Positions 51,889-64,000 of a DNA stretch of 64,000 nucleotides are shown piece by piece; within the stretch, counting starts at the first letter, position 1; every line of letters begins with the position of its first letter. The stretch spans positions 186,001 to 250,000 of the forward strand of contig PUQB01000323.1 in NCBI GenBank assembly GCA_003024785.1, given 5' to 3'. The position numbers and the translations under genes are program-made. Origin of the DNA: Selaginella tamariscina. Lineage: Eukaryota > Streptophyta > Lycopodiopsida > Selaginellales > Selaginellaceae. The notes beneath the pieces are model-generated. The model was not told where the DNA came from, did not search any database, and saw nothing but the letters and a program-made list of their open reading frames with translations.

Positions 51889-53779
51889 CTAATAATTACT
51901 TCCTAAAATCACAAAAAGAATAACTAAAGGTACAATGAACTTAAAACTCTCAGCTGATCTCATCCACGCTCTGGATTGCCTAACACTGCAACACAATGAA
52001 ATTAGTGTATATGTGTGTACACACACACACACACACACCACCGCACACACACGCACGCACACAGTACTCACCTTCCAAGGTATATGCACTTCCCGTAACC
52101 TGTATGAACAACAAGTTGTAGGAAACAAAGAAATAAACTTAAACTTACTAGGATCCGTGGTAGTGATAACTGCAGACCCAGAAAAGCTGCAAGCATTGGG
52201 ACTCATCCCATTCATTTGGAAATACGTATTGTATACATACGAGGCGTGAGATGCCACCGTATCCGGTTGGTAACACCTTCCCCTGGTTGAACCGGACTAC
52301 AGTCCAGATTTACTTTCCCACAAACCCAGTCCAAGCTACTCTGTAAACATAACTCTCCTGTTTTAAACAAGGTACATACACACGCACGTGTGTTACCTGT
52401 AGAGTGTTGAAGTCTGCATTTGCAGCCGCAACACAGAAGGTCCGGTTGAGCTCAATAATCCCCGGGTTTGATCCAGCTGAGCCTGAGAAGTTAATAGAGT
52501 AGAACTTGGACCCGTCCGGCTTGAACAGTCCCCAGTTCCGGTTAGCCGTCGGACCCGGCCTCTGGTCCTCGTTGTAGAGCTCAAAGATGTAAACATCCAC
52601 GTTCTGTCCAGGTTTATACGGGGTCCCATTCCCATCCAGTACTATACGTAGCAGGTTGTTATTATACGTAGCTGCATTCTGCAGGTTAACCACGTTTGTT
52701 TCCCCTGGATCCCCCATAGACGGCCATCCAGTTTCCGTCACAGCCACAGCCATTGTTCCGTGTTTGGCAGCGGCAATGCGTAGAACACCGCATCAACCTG
52801 TGCATCGAACAGGTTTGTGTACTGTAAACCCGTGTTGGGATCCGTAAAACCATTTGTTGTGGGCTTCAGGAGTGCAAAGTCTAGCGAGGTGTACTGTGCA
52901 TTGTTTCGGTAAGCGTAGTAAGGATATGCATTTACCATGAAGAACGAGTTGGCGTTCTGTAGGAAACCAAGAACATCCGTCATCACAGATGAGAATCTCG
53001 GATCGAAAGTCGCTGCCGACGGCGGAAACGAGTTTGCTATCACGCCCATTGCGTGCGGTGTCGAGACCTTGATCTGCTGGTTTAGACCCTGGCTGGACAG
53101 CACGTCGTACAGGTTCTGCATTGCCGGGTAGAGGTTTGCACCGCCGTCCTCTGCAACCGTGAGAACTTCAGAGCCTACTGCAAGCTCGCTATTATCTTCG
53201 TATTGGGGAGGTAAGGGAGTATGTTTTGCTAATCCAGCTGCTAGCTGCAGACTGACTGTGCCACTGTGCTACCTGGGAATTCGGTAGACCAACCACCACC
53301 TGGATGTTCGAGTTTGCAAGTGCCTGTAAGACATCTGCATCCGGGGAGAAGAGCCGTACTCTGGTAATTCCCTGCGATGACATGAGCTGTACGGCCCTCT
53401 GCGGGGCTGGTAAGTTGTCTGCCAGGCGTCCATAACACACACCAACCGTACCATCTGAAATCAGAAATACCAACCAGTCGTTCCAGAGCTTCAAATGCAC
53501 ACAATAGATGCAGGAATTACTGGGGTTTGTAGGGATTCCAATTGGGTCTAATGAATTTCTATCGGATTCCACAATTGAGCTCACAAATTGCATAGATTTC
53601 ACAGAGAGAATGGAAAGTGAAACTGTATCAATTATGGGTGTGGGGAACAAAAAGGGGAGAATTATGGATATTCCCCAAATCTTGTGTTCTTTTTAAAACA
53701 TACCTGATACGTGTGCAAGTAACGCCATAGCCAGGAGGAGAACTACCATGTTCCATTGATGATAATTTATTGATCCCAT
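51889..53779 (-). CDS. Glucan endo-1,3-beta-glucosidase, GH17 with X8 domain and GPI-anchor signal
   Basis: Hydrolyses beta-1,3-glucan (callose), probably at the outer plasma membrane or plasmodesmata. Exon 1 (53704-53779) encodes a signal peptide (MVVLLLAMALLAHVS). Exon 2 (52397-53454) is the GH17 barrel: VGVCYGRLADNLP at the start, the acid/base glutamate in VGSEVL near residue 117 and the nucleophile in VTETGWPS near residue 268. The X8/CBM43 domain runs from FCVAAANADFNTLQ through exon 3 (52149-52340: LDWVCGK, LDCSPV, HASYVYNTYFQMNG) and exon 4 (52072-52099). Exon 5 (51889-51985) ends in the hydrophobic tail FIVPLVILFVIL, a typical GPI-attachment signal. Introns: 249, 56, 49 and 86 bp. 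Single-base breaks at about 52270, 52780, 53187 and 53219 all look like deletions. Confidence 0.9.
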
Positions 53780-54133
53780 ACTCCGTCTCTGAATAAGATC
53801 ATACCATTGCATTATCCTTGTATATTATGTATATAAAACGCTCCTGATCTGTTTCAGTAGCAATGTTTTCTTGCTGTTTGATATATAATGTATGCTGCCA
53901 CCCACTGGATCTAAGCATTTTTCTGCCCGTTTCTCATGGGATGATTAAACGGATCACTTACAAAACTATAGTCGTTTAAAAAGCGTAAAAAGCAAATGGA
54001 CGGCCAGCTAGCTCAAGTGCAGTGGTATGCACCGGCAGGAAAACAAGTCGGAAACTGAGCATTTAAGACAACCTGCATTTTGTATATGTGTATTTTTCTC
54101 CGTTGAAAAAAAAATCGTCCCCTGTCTCCATCT

Positions 54134-54164
<31 letters not shown>

Positions 54165-57100
54165 ATTTAATTGGTAAAGCTAACCATAGTATACGAATTT
54201 TCGTCGTGTTACTTAGATCTATTTGATCAGCGGAGATCTAGATCCATCCATTCATTCCCCAATTGACGCTTGGGCTCTTATCTAAGGCTTACATTACGTC
54301 ACATGAACCGCCACCTTATACGTTGCATAATATAATATCAATTTTATTTGATATATTTGTGCACGCAATGTTTTACAATTATAATTAATAAATGTTCATG
54401 AAGTCAAATAACTGAATAGTTTAATCTATAGTGCCGTTTACTGGTTTAAAAGAAGTTTATCTAAGTATAGGCAACGTATATCTTACATTTCATTGTGCTA
54501 GGAGTTTCAAAAGTCAAATGTAGAATTTTAGAAATATAAAATGGATATTTATTACTTATAGTATAACTTAAATTTAAGTATATACTTATCATGTAATTAA
54601 ATTAAAAAATTATATTTCAAATTTAAATTAAACATATTTTAGTCATTAACATCTGCATATACTAGTATATCTATATGACAACTATATATATATATATATA
54701 TTATATATATATAATGCACTATGGGTTATGGTATATTGAATTATTATTTTTTAAAAATTATATGCAACATGAAATATTTAAGGGACATAATAAGAATATA
54801 ATTTTGATCTAATATAAATTTATTACTAAATAAAATCTATATTATATTATGTGTTTTATTATTAATTAATGTTTAATACTTAAATCCTATATATAAATTT
54901 TAAATTTAATTATAAATCTTACTACTTATTAGAAGTCATATTGTTTTTTTCATGCACAATACCCTAGACATTAAATGCTTAATGGTGAGACGTGCAAATA
55001 AGACATTAATGCTAATGGTGAAACGTGCAACTCCTTTAAATTACATAAGGTATTTTTAGTATTTAATGTAATTTTGATGCTAATGCAACGTACATAACAT
55101 AAATTAAAGTTATATATATATACACACACACACTTAAGTATATATACATGTATAAAAATCATCCTTAAATTTATGTTCAGTTTAATAAATTTTAAAAGTC
55201 AAAAGAACATAATTAAATACACATGTAATATCATATATATATGAATTATGTATTCTAGGCTACTGCAGGAATCTTAACGATACGTGTATATATTAAAAAA
55301 AGAAAACCCTAATATATGTTTACGTACACAAGTGATACCATACTGCAACCTGAATGAGCTTTTGAGAAGCCATTGGATCAATAATGCTTACAGAAGTGAC
55401 ATTTAGTTCTTTTTCTTTTATTTCTTTCTGCAAAGTGAACCACAAGTGAACACATGTGCAGTAGCCTGTAGAACCGTCCATGTTGATGTGCACTTAACTT
55501 CTGCTGCAGGTGTAGTACACTTGTCATGATTTAGATGTTTAAACCACCTTACTTAGTGCACTAATAATCCTATTAATCATTCTAATAGAATATAACCTAC
55601 TTGGGTATGTAATATGGATAAGTACGCACACAGGCACACACAGCTGATATTACACGTCTGTGATGGAACTAAGGAGACGTTTTACCTACAAATGTAACAA
55701 GAGAGAGAGAGAGATGTCTATATGTGTTATATAGATGTGTGTGTGCGTGTGTACCATACATATAAGTAACTCTTGACAGGACGCTGAACGTAGCTTTCAT
55801 GTAGTAAACAGTGCTCGAGGTGTGTCTTTCATATATGGCCGAACTTGTAGAAAGGGGTCTGTGAAGAAATATATAATAAAATGCTGGGTGGGTCACTCTA
55901 TGTTTTTATCTCTGAAGATTCGCTCACAGGCTGGAAAGACCACACATGCCCTTTTGTTATTGAATAGTCTCCACCACACACACAGGGAAGTACGCTGTAA
56001 AATATATATAAGCATAATATATACAAAGTGTGTATGTATATATATCTAGCTTTCACAAAAACACACACACACATGCACACGCAGGCAAGCATGCACACTT
56101 TGTATATATTATGCTTGTATACGTTCGTCGTGTATATATTCTCTTACTGGAAGTAGACAGTACATAAGAAAGCAATCAACTTCATCTGAGCTAATGAAAC
56201 TAAGTAAATCTTTGTGTAACTTGGATTTATATAAAATTTAGAAAAACATGCATTCATAATGTACATGTGTTTACATATATATATCACAACACAAATATAT
56301 AATGTAGGCGTCAAATGTAACTAATCCCAATGTATATTAACATTATTGTTAATGAGCATTTATGTATAGCTTTTTTCTTGTCAAGAATGATACGATTGAT
56401 AATGCCCTTATAAAAGATGTACTCGATAAATAAAGGCCAAATGAATGATAATGACAAACATATATGCATGTATGAATACATATAAATACACTATAATAAA
56501 TACATTTTAAAATCATGGATTATTTCAATTATCGCTGTAAGAATTAAGAGGGTTATTAATGTGTGACTATATTATACAAGACAAGCATAAAATGTAAAGA
56601 ATAAATATTTATTAAATTATAATAATGTTTACTTCAATTTTTAAAGTTTTCATGAAAACAAGTGTTTAGAGATTGTACAGTGAACAATTTTTTTAATATT
56701 TTCTTTATGCTGCTTCTTTGAGTGGTTTTAAATAATGTTAAATTATTAATTTAAATAATAATCACTTAAAAAAATACAAAGAAATATTGTTATGTTTTAG
56801 TCATCTTATGCTAGTACATTTATTTTAGAACATAATTCGATCTTCATTTAAATAATATTTAAAAAGTATAAGTAGATTTAAACACAATTATTAATGTAGC
56901 AAATTTAATAATAAAACCTATATTTTAATAATAATATAATAATAATAAAGGATTGAGAGATAAAACTTTGCTTTATTAATAATTGAAGGACAAGAAGTTA
57001 CTTTAATTTATTTTTTTTAATAAATTTTTTGATTATTGTTCGTTATTTCTTTATATGGAGATGTTGAATTAAACTTAAGATTTGTAATTCTTTAGTGTTT

Positions 57101-60038
57101 TATCACATTTGTAAAATTAACTAAAAAAGAATAATTAAATTTTGAATTTTCATTTTGAATTATCCTTATTTTATATTTATGTTGCATAATAAATTACTTT
57201 TAAACTGTTTTTTTTAATAGAAAAATGATATGAATATTTAATATCCAACATTATTGAAGTATTAAATTTTTAATTAAGAAATGTAAGAGATATGCAAGTG
57301 TTTGTTATTTTAAGAATGATTTAATAAAAAGTGATGATTTAATTTTATAAGAGACAAGTTAAAGTTAAATTAATTTTATAATTTAATGATGGTGATGGAG
57401 TATCTTTAATTAATTATTAATGAAGTATTATTAAATAATAATATATAGTGTAATTATTAATCTTTTATATTTAAACACAGAACAATATTTATATCATTAA
57501 TGCAAGTTACCTTATTATGCACCGAAATGAATAAAAGGAGTAATATTTTTTCCTTAAGTTTATTGGACTTCTTTTACAATTAACACATAATTTAATGGTA
57601 ATTCATTTTCTTTTTAAGTTAATGCATATTTTTGTTTAATAATAACATTAGAATACTTTATAACCATAAACATTATTAGTGATATTTGAATGCAAAATCA
57701 TATAGAACCATGTGCATATATTATTATTTATTTTAAGTATTTAATTATTTGATCTTAAAGATTTAAATAATGATGAATAAAATTTATTCTCATTACTTTT
57801 TACTAATGATCAAGAATTACATATGAAAATTAAAAAAACTCATTTCTTATATTATAATAAGTGTGGTATTGAAGGTACAATGCATGCATGTAAAACACTT
57901 AATTTAATTTAACTTTCTTATATTTTTTTCATTTTAAATTAAAATATATTTTTTTCATTTTAAATTAAAATATATTTTTATTTACTTTTCATAGTATTTA
58001 TAGAGTAAGGTTAAAAGTAATTAAATATAATTAAAGTCTAAAAGATATTTTAATAATTTATTTTGAAACATTAAGATGTAAATATAAGGATATGTCTTAA
58101 TTGAATGACTTAAAGTTTATTTTAAAAATATTGTTAAATTTTAAAAATAATAATTATATAAAAGTTAAACAAAGTATTTTAAATTTAAAAATGTATAATT
58201 AAATTGCTGTGTTCAATTTTTAAAAAGAAAAAGTTCTCCTTTAAGAAGTTTTAAAATTATTTATTTATCGAATTATACATCTGCTGTAATTTTATAATTT
58301 GTTTATTTGAATAATAATTTAATGATTTATACAATATGTTTTTAATGATTATATTAAAGACCTTAAATGATAATCTCCATGAGTGTTCAAAATTTATCAG
58401 TTTTTAATTTAATTAAAATCACTTAAAAATATATATATATAAAGGCGTATTAAATATGACTTTAATAAATTTACTTTAAAATAATTTGAACTCTCATTAA
58501 AATAATATTTATAAGGTTATAAAGGAATTTGAATACAAGTTGTTAATATAGCAAATTAAATAATAAAATTTATGTTATTAATCAATTAAGAAAGCACAAT
58601 TCCTTTTCTAGTTTTCCTTTTTATTTTATATTTATGATGTGTAATAATATACTTTTAAATTATTATATTATTATATGAATGTAATATTATCAAATACTAA
58701 ATCTCTTAATTTAATGCACCAAATATGCTAATGCTTATTATTGTAAAGGTGATTTAATAAAAAGTAATAACTTAGTTTTATAAGAGTAATTTGAAACTAA
58801 ATTAGCTTTATAATTTAATAATGTGATGAAACATATTTATTTTTAAGTGTTAAAAATTTACTTTGTTAGCAAAGTAAAAATTAAATAATAATTATGTTAT
58901 AATTTAAATTGGAATATTAATTTTATATTTAACACCTAACAATTGTGTTGTTAATATTCAAGTTAGTACATGTTTTATTTTAAATAGTAAACAATACTAT
59001 TACTCATTATAATATTTAATACAAAATCATAAAGAATCATGTGTTATAATTATACTTATTTCAGAACTATTTATTTATTTAAGTTAAAAATGATGAATAA
59101 AATTACTTTTATTAGTTAAAATGTATTTTATTGAAAAGATTAAGAATTTATAAATAAACTTATTCCATGCATTGTAATAAGTGTGATGTTAAAAGTTAAA
59201 AAGTAAATGAATATAATTAAAAGTTTTCCAAAGGGTATTTCAGTGATTTATAATTGAATTTTTAAATTTTATTTAAATTTTAAATTAAAGTTAATAAAAA
59301 TAAGAAGTATATAAAATTTTAAAATAATATATTATGTTTAGGTAGGATATCCCTAAGAATATATATTTAAAATTAATAATAATAATGTTTTTTTTAATAT
59401 CCACTATGCTACCCAAGATAAAAACCTTGTTAATCTTATTTTAATTTGAGATTTTTATTAAAAAATAATAAATATAATTTAGAATTAACTTTCTATATTT
59501 AAGGTAGGATATCCTGAGAATATATATTTAAATAATAATAATAATAATAGTTTTTATTTAAGATCCATTATGGACTAGAACAACCCTTAACGAGGACTTT
59601 ACTATACCCGATATAGGCAAGAATATAGGATATGTTATTTTAAGCCTTTACATGTGTATTTATTTATATTAAATAATGTCTTATGAGAGCATATATGGGT
59701 GTACTTTATTATGTGTATGTATATGTTATGCTCCATCATTTAAACATTGATCTGAATATACATATATATGTTATCATAAGATGAGAATATACAAATGATA
59801 ATATTTGATTTTAAATTATAATTTACAAACATATAAATAGATAAACATGAAGTTTTGAACGAGATTTCAAGTCAGACTAATACTACGATGGCCCAACGCT
59901 TTGGGTGCATAAATAAATACAATAGTGCATACATATATGCTCTCTCTCTCTCACTCACACACACACACACGCGTGCGCGCGCACACACACAAGTGGACAG
60001 GCAGGTAAGATATTACCTAGAAGTGTGAGAATGAGAGT
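53780..60038. other. Long intergenic region, AT-rich, no firmly recognised gene
   Basis: The first 250 bp are the GH17 promoter region. (TA)n runs lie at 54138-54160 and 54685-54715. 55340-56100 is less AT-rich; on the minus strand an open stretch near 55365-55425 reads KELNVTSVSIIDPMASQKLI, possibly a gene fragment. 55443-55560 is a copy of 62207-62310. 57940-57980 has a 33 bp tandem repeat, and 59338-59400 is repeated at 59500-59565 (GGTAGGATATCC, AAGAATATATATTTAAA). (CT)n/(CA)n/(CG)n tracts lie at 59940-59990. Nothing else was seen. Confidence 0.5.
55443..55560. repeat. Duplicated segment, copy 1 (partner 62207-62310)
   Basis: GCCTGTAGAACCGTCCAT and, after a short gap, ATGTGCAC, GCAGGTGTA and CCTGATTTAGATG-type strings occur in the same order and orientation in both copies. 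Confidence 0.8.
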
Positions 60039-62016
60039 TCATAGTACAGAGCTTTCTTGTTCAGCATGCAAGTGGGAAAGTGTAACATACACGGAGTGAT
60101 CAAAAGGCTCAAGCTGAAGAAGACGTTCCGCAGCTCGTTTACCTCGTTCCTTATCACAATGAGTTCTACATGCCCCCAGGAAAGCCATCCTAACAGAGTC
60201 GTTAGCAGGAAACGACATGCTGCTCATGACTCTCTCCGCCTCATCCAGCCGTCCAGCTCTCCCCAGTAAATCGACTAGGCACGAGTAATGCCGTGGATTA
60301 TAGGCAAGCCCATAGTCACTTTTCATAGATGCAAAATACATGCAACCTTGACTAACAAACCCAGCATGTGCACACGTAGACAACACTGCATTCAATGTGA
60401 TCTCGTGGGGACGGACTTCACCATCCTGTTGCATTAGCCAGAAAAGCCTGAGAGCCTCCACGAAGCACGCATTCCGTGCGGTTCCCGATATAAGAACATT
60501 CCACAACACAAGGTTCTTCGCTCTTACGTCTCCGAATGCCTCCTTTGCACGCATTAAGTCACCGCACCTGCTGTACATTTCCACAAGAGCTGAACCAATA
60601 TCGACTTCGTGAGTGAGTTTGCACTCCGAAGCCACCGAATGGACACATAAGCCGTCTGTCAAGCACCTGCAACTGTTTAACACAGCAAGGAATGTCACCT
60701 GGTTGGGACAATACCCTCCCAAAGCATCCTTCTGAAAGTGTATAGAGCATCCTCGTACAAGTGATTCTCAGAGAGCGTATTGATCATCGAAGTCCACGAC
60801 ACTACGTCCCGCTGTGGCATCCTCCAGAACATCTCTCTGGCAGTCTCTACCGAGCTTAACTTCCCGTGTAACGTGAGAAGAGAGTTTCCCACTTGAAGGT
60901 TGGATTCGTAGCCACTCGCACGAATACATGCACAGATCTCTTCGAAGCTTCGTAAGCTGGTTATACCTGCGTTGAGAATCGAGAGGTACGTCGCCCGTTG
61001 CAGCTTCATCCCCTCGAGCTGCATCTTCCTGAAGAGCTGGACCGTCTCACTAACACGACCGTGTTCTGCATATGCATTTATCATCACATTCCATGACACA
61101 CTCTCTTTCTGAGACATACTCTTGAAGTAGCAAACTGCAGAACGTAAGTCCCCACAGGAAGCGTACATTTTCACGACTGTGTTTGAGAGGGCAACGTCAT
61201 ATCAATACCACTTGAGAGAAGCTGCATATGGAGAGACTTTCCCATAGACAGATGCTCTGGAGTTGTAAATAGTCCAAGCACCGTGTTGAACGTAACCACG
61301 TTCGGTTTCCATCCATTAAGCTGCATGACCCTGAAGAGCCAAAGTGACTTATTGAAATACCCCTCTTGGGCATATGCAGTAATCATGACGGTCCACGAGA
61401 CAACGTTCCCCTCGGACACGTTCCTAAAGACTTCTTCACACTGTTGGAGAAGATACTGCTTTGTGTACATGCTCATCAATGCGTTTGCAACTATTGTGTG
61501 TTGTTTAAGCCCGCATTCGCTGATCAATGAATGGACTGCATTTGCCCGAACTGGGCATGTGCATGCAGTGAGAATGGTGACAAAGGTGACTGAGTCAGGT
61601 ACCTAAATAGTTGGTTATGATATAGTTCATGTATATATATCTATATATACCTCTCCTTCTTGAAGTAAGCTTCTGAAGAGGAGGTATGCCTCATCAAACT
61701 CGGACAACTGGGTGTAAGCGGAGATGACGGAAGTCCAGGCCAGTCTGCCTCTACTGGGCATCTTGTCAAATACAGATCGAGCGTCTTGGAGGCTGCCACA
61801 TTTGATAAAGAGCTGAACGAGCTGGTTACCAAGTTGGATATTGGTGTTTAATCCGCACAGATCAATCTCACACTGGATGTGTCTTGCACTGTTTAGATCC
61901 AGGCTAACGCTGCAGTCTCGCATGAGAGATGCAAATGCAGGAACAAGGTTCTTGGAACTTGTTTCGACCTTAGCGTGTGCGTAGTTGCGTAAGTTTCTAC
62001 ATAGTTTGTGAAGCAT
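60039..62016 (-). CDS. Pentatricopeptide repeat protein, PLS type with partial E domain
   Basis: PPR proteins bind organellar RNA for editing, splicing or stability in plastids or mitochondria. About 640 residues from ATG 62016. Repeats are recognisable by W-x-VMI-x-AYAQ and LF-x-M blocks: LAWTSVISAYTQ, VVSWTVMITAYAQEGY, VSWNVMINAYAEHGRV, VVSWTSMINTLSENH, LVLWNVLISGTARN. The C terminus has YSCLVDLLGRAGRLDEAE and AFLGACRTHCDKERGKRAAE (start of the E domain) and stops at 60039 without a DYW domain. One intron of 48 bp at 61603-61650 separates LLQEGE from VPDSVTFV. Single-base deletions near 60705 and 61185 break the frame. The N terminus lacks an obvious strong transit peptide. Confidence 0.9.
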
Positions 62017-62206
62017 CTAGTTAGCCACATAGAATCTTCAGATCATAAGATACACCTTAAACTTGTGGTTTGCAACGTGAAAGTGAGGTCTCTCTCAGAC
62101 ACACGCACGCACACGCACAATCTATCAACATCTGTTATTGTGTCGTTAGCACGATCAAAAGTCACTATATTCCTAAACAACTGAAGGTTTTTTTCAAAAT
62201 TTCAAC

Positions 62207-62310
62207 CAACACACATATGCAGCAGCCTGTAGAACCGTCCATCTTAATGTGCACATGAAATCGTTGCAGGTGTAATACACTCTTCCTGATTTAGATGATT
62301 AAGATTTTAA
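62207..62310. repeat. Duplicated segment, copy 2 (partner 55443-55560)
   Basis: See the partner copy. It lies about 190 bp upstream of the PPR start codon. Confidence 0.8.
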
Positions 62311-63040
62311 GTTATGGTCTATTAGAATAATTAACAGGATACCAACATAAATGATAATTTTTTTGGTATGCGTACATACACACACTCACGTGAGCACACT
62401 GCTTGAGACTCTTTATAAATTTTAGCATTTTATTAATTATTTTTAAAAAAATATGTATTTTTATTTGTTTCTAATTACATAAGAATATAAATTTAATTGT
62501 TGACATATGTTTCTAGTCTTTATTAAATATTATTATATTTTATTAATAAATATGAAACTTTGGAAAGTGTCAAATTAATGAATATATTAAATTTTAATTA
62601 TTAAAATATATTTTAAGAATATATTAATATTTAAATGTTGAAATTAGTATTATTTACATAAATGATAATTTTAAAGTATATAGATTAAATAATTATAGTC
62701 ACCTCTATGTTTACATAATATAAATAAACTAAAATAAATACAATGTATTGTATTATTTATATAATACTATTGCTTTTACAAATTTTCAAATACATGTGTG
62801 TTATTTAAAATATTTCAATTAAAAGGTATAGCAAAGAAAATATGTTATACAATATAAAATATATCATGATTTAAATAATTTATATCTCAGGTGTTCATTT
62901 GTCAACAATGCAAATAGTACCTCAAAACCTCATTTCTCATTTCGTTTAAAAGAGCTTTACATTACTAAGTAAAGAAAGAAAATTCATGTACTTTTATTGT
63001 AAGTCATTTGATTAAAAAATAAATAATCATTATTCATATA
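62310..63040. other. AT-rich DNA, nothing recognised
   Basis: A/T-rich, no coding potential seen. Confidence 0.5.
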
Positions 63041-63044
63041 AAGT

Positions 63045-63660
63045 GAATACACTCATGAAGTGAGACTCCATCTAGTCTCATGAAGTGAGAACTAAGTCTT
63101 ATGAATTGAGGGTCGAGGAATAAGCATTACAAATTGAGGGTCTTCCTTATAAAGTGAAGCAAAAATCTCATGAAGTGAGACTCTTTCCTTATGAAATAAG
63201 GTTCCAAGGCCCACAAAGTGAAAGTCATGCCCCATGAAGTAAGTCAAAAGCACACGATGTGCACCAAAAAAAGTGAGATTCCATGCCCACACAATGAAGT
63301 TCATGCCCCTGAAGTGAGACCCCAAGTAAACCAAGTGATACCCCAAACACATCAAGTGAGCCTTCACACCTACGAAGTGAGAGTAAAATGAAACCCATGC
63401 ACACAAAGTGATCTGCTATGTTATGAAGTGAACCTCTAAGTTTGATGAAGTGATCCCCATACACACAAAGTGGGCCTCCATGCCATGAAGTGAGCCTCTT
63501 AAACCATGAACAGACACAAAGTCAATGTCATGCCCACGAAGTGAGAGTTATACCTCCCAAAGTGAAAGTCTTGCCTGATGATTTGAGGTACTGCCCAAGA
63601 ATTTCAAATGACGGTTGCTCTAAACTCACGAAGTAAGACTCTAAGTCAATGAAAGCCTAC
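63045..63660. repeat. Degenerate minisatellite based on GAAGTGAGACTC-like units
   Basis: About 25 irregularly spaced copies of a GAAGTGAG/AAAGTGA core, usually followed by a short C-rich part (CATGCCC, CCCATGC) and spaced about 20-28 bp apart. On the minus strand this gives the repeated TCACTT(C/T). The open frames through it are a consequence of the repeat. Confidence 0.8.
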
Positions 63661-64000
63661 AAGCAAAACTACTCTCCTTGCTTACTAAATTGAACTCCAT
63701 TATTGATTAGATATTAAGACATCATTTACACCATCTTGGGTAATATATATATGCATAGCTTTCGCCTACATTGTTTATTTTGGGTTGCTTTATCTTTTTG
63801 AATTGTAAATACTGAAGCATTTTTGGAGTGAAGAAACAGGTCTTTCGTAATGCATCATCATCAAGTATTTCATGGCCTCCTACATAGTAACAAATTCTTT
63901 ATACTCGGACCATCTAATTCCATGCACATGCACATAAAAAAGCTTAATTAAGTTCATTTAATATAGAATATATAAAAGTGAATTGAGCTCTTGCCTTCAT
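63660..64000. other. Right end of the window, nothing recognised
   Basis: AT-rich flank of the minisatellite; no gene or structured element seen. Confidence 0.4.

Overview
The window is nuclear DNA of a land plant. It carries a NIN-like transcription factor (RWP-RK plus PB1), an ER-type Ca2+-ATPase, a BTB/BACK protein, a GPI-anchored beta-1,3-glucanase with an X8 domain, a PLS-type PPR protein and a dirigent-like protein, together with plant Ty3/gypsy and Ty1/copia retrotransposons. Genes have moderate GC; the DNA between them is very AT-rich and full of (GT)n, (TA)n and (GA)n tracts. The introns I could place are only about 48 to 97 bp in most genes. Short introns plus a Tf1/sushi-like chromovirus make a seedless plant (lycophyte or bryophyte) plausible, but I cannot name the species.

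Layout. 1-1309: 3' part of a NIN-like gene. 1751-5680: ER Ca2+-ATPase with ten very short introns. 5610-8850: left arm of a 3.2 kb inverted repeat that begins inside the last exon of the ATPase and carries a dirigent-like gene (7944-8423, minus). 9887-16031: a nearly complete chromovirus with LTRs. 16.1-34 kb: a nest of inverted and direct repeats, including a palindrome centred near 17370 and a second inverted pair (17372-19150 and 26763-33771). That second pair brackets an unrecognised minus-strand gene (19370-21816). Its right arm is split by a complete copia element (28752-33317) with a 5 bp target duplication. 34-41 kb: AT-rich DNA with repeat debris and a truncated dirigent copy. 41640-44757: right arm of the large inverted repeat, with a damaged dirigent copy and a fragment of the ATPase 3' end. 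44.8-48.8 kb: more copies of the same repeat family. 48837-62016: three minus-strand genes (BTB/BACK, GH17-X8, PPR), the last two separated by about 6 kb of AT-rich DNA. 63050-63660: a degenerate minisatellite.

The single-copy genes have unrelated functions (nitrate-type transcription control, ER calcium pumping, ubiquitin-ligase adaptor, callose turnover at the cell surface, organelle RNA processing). I see no operon-like or pathway link.

The strongest unusual signal is in the chromovirus. It has no tRNA-type primer binding site. Its putative primer site (10431-10443) is a perfect 13-nt complement of a sequence inside the LTR (10136-10148) that lies where the transcript should start, as in self-primed Tf1/sushi elements. 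A second point affects every reading of the window: six otherwise well-conserved, unrelated genes each contain one or more single-base frameshifts, mostly deletions, some in short homopolymers. This looks like residual long-read sequencing error rather than decay of every gene, so I annotate these as genes and flag the breaks.
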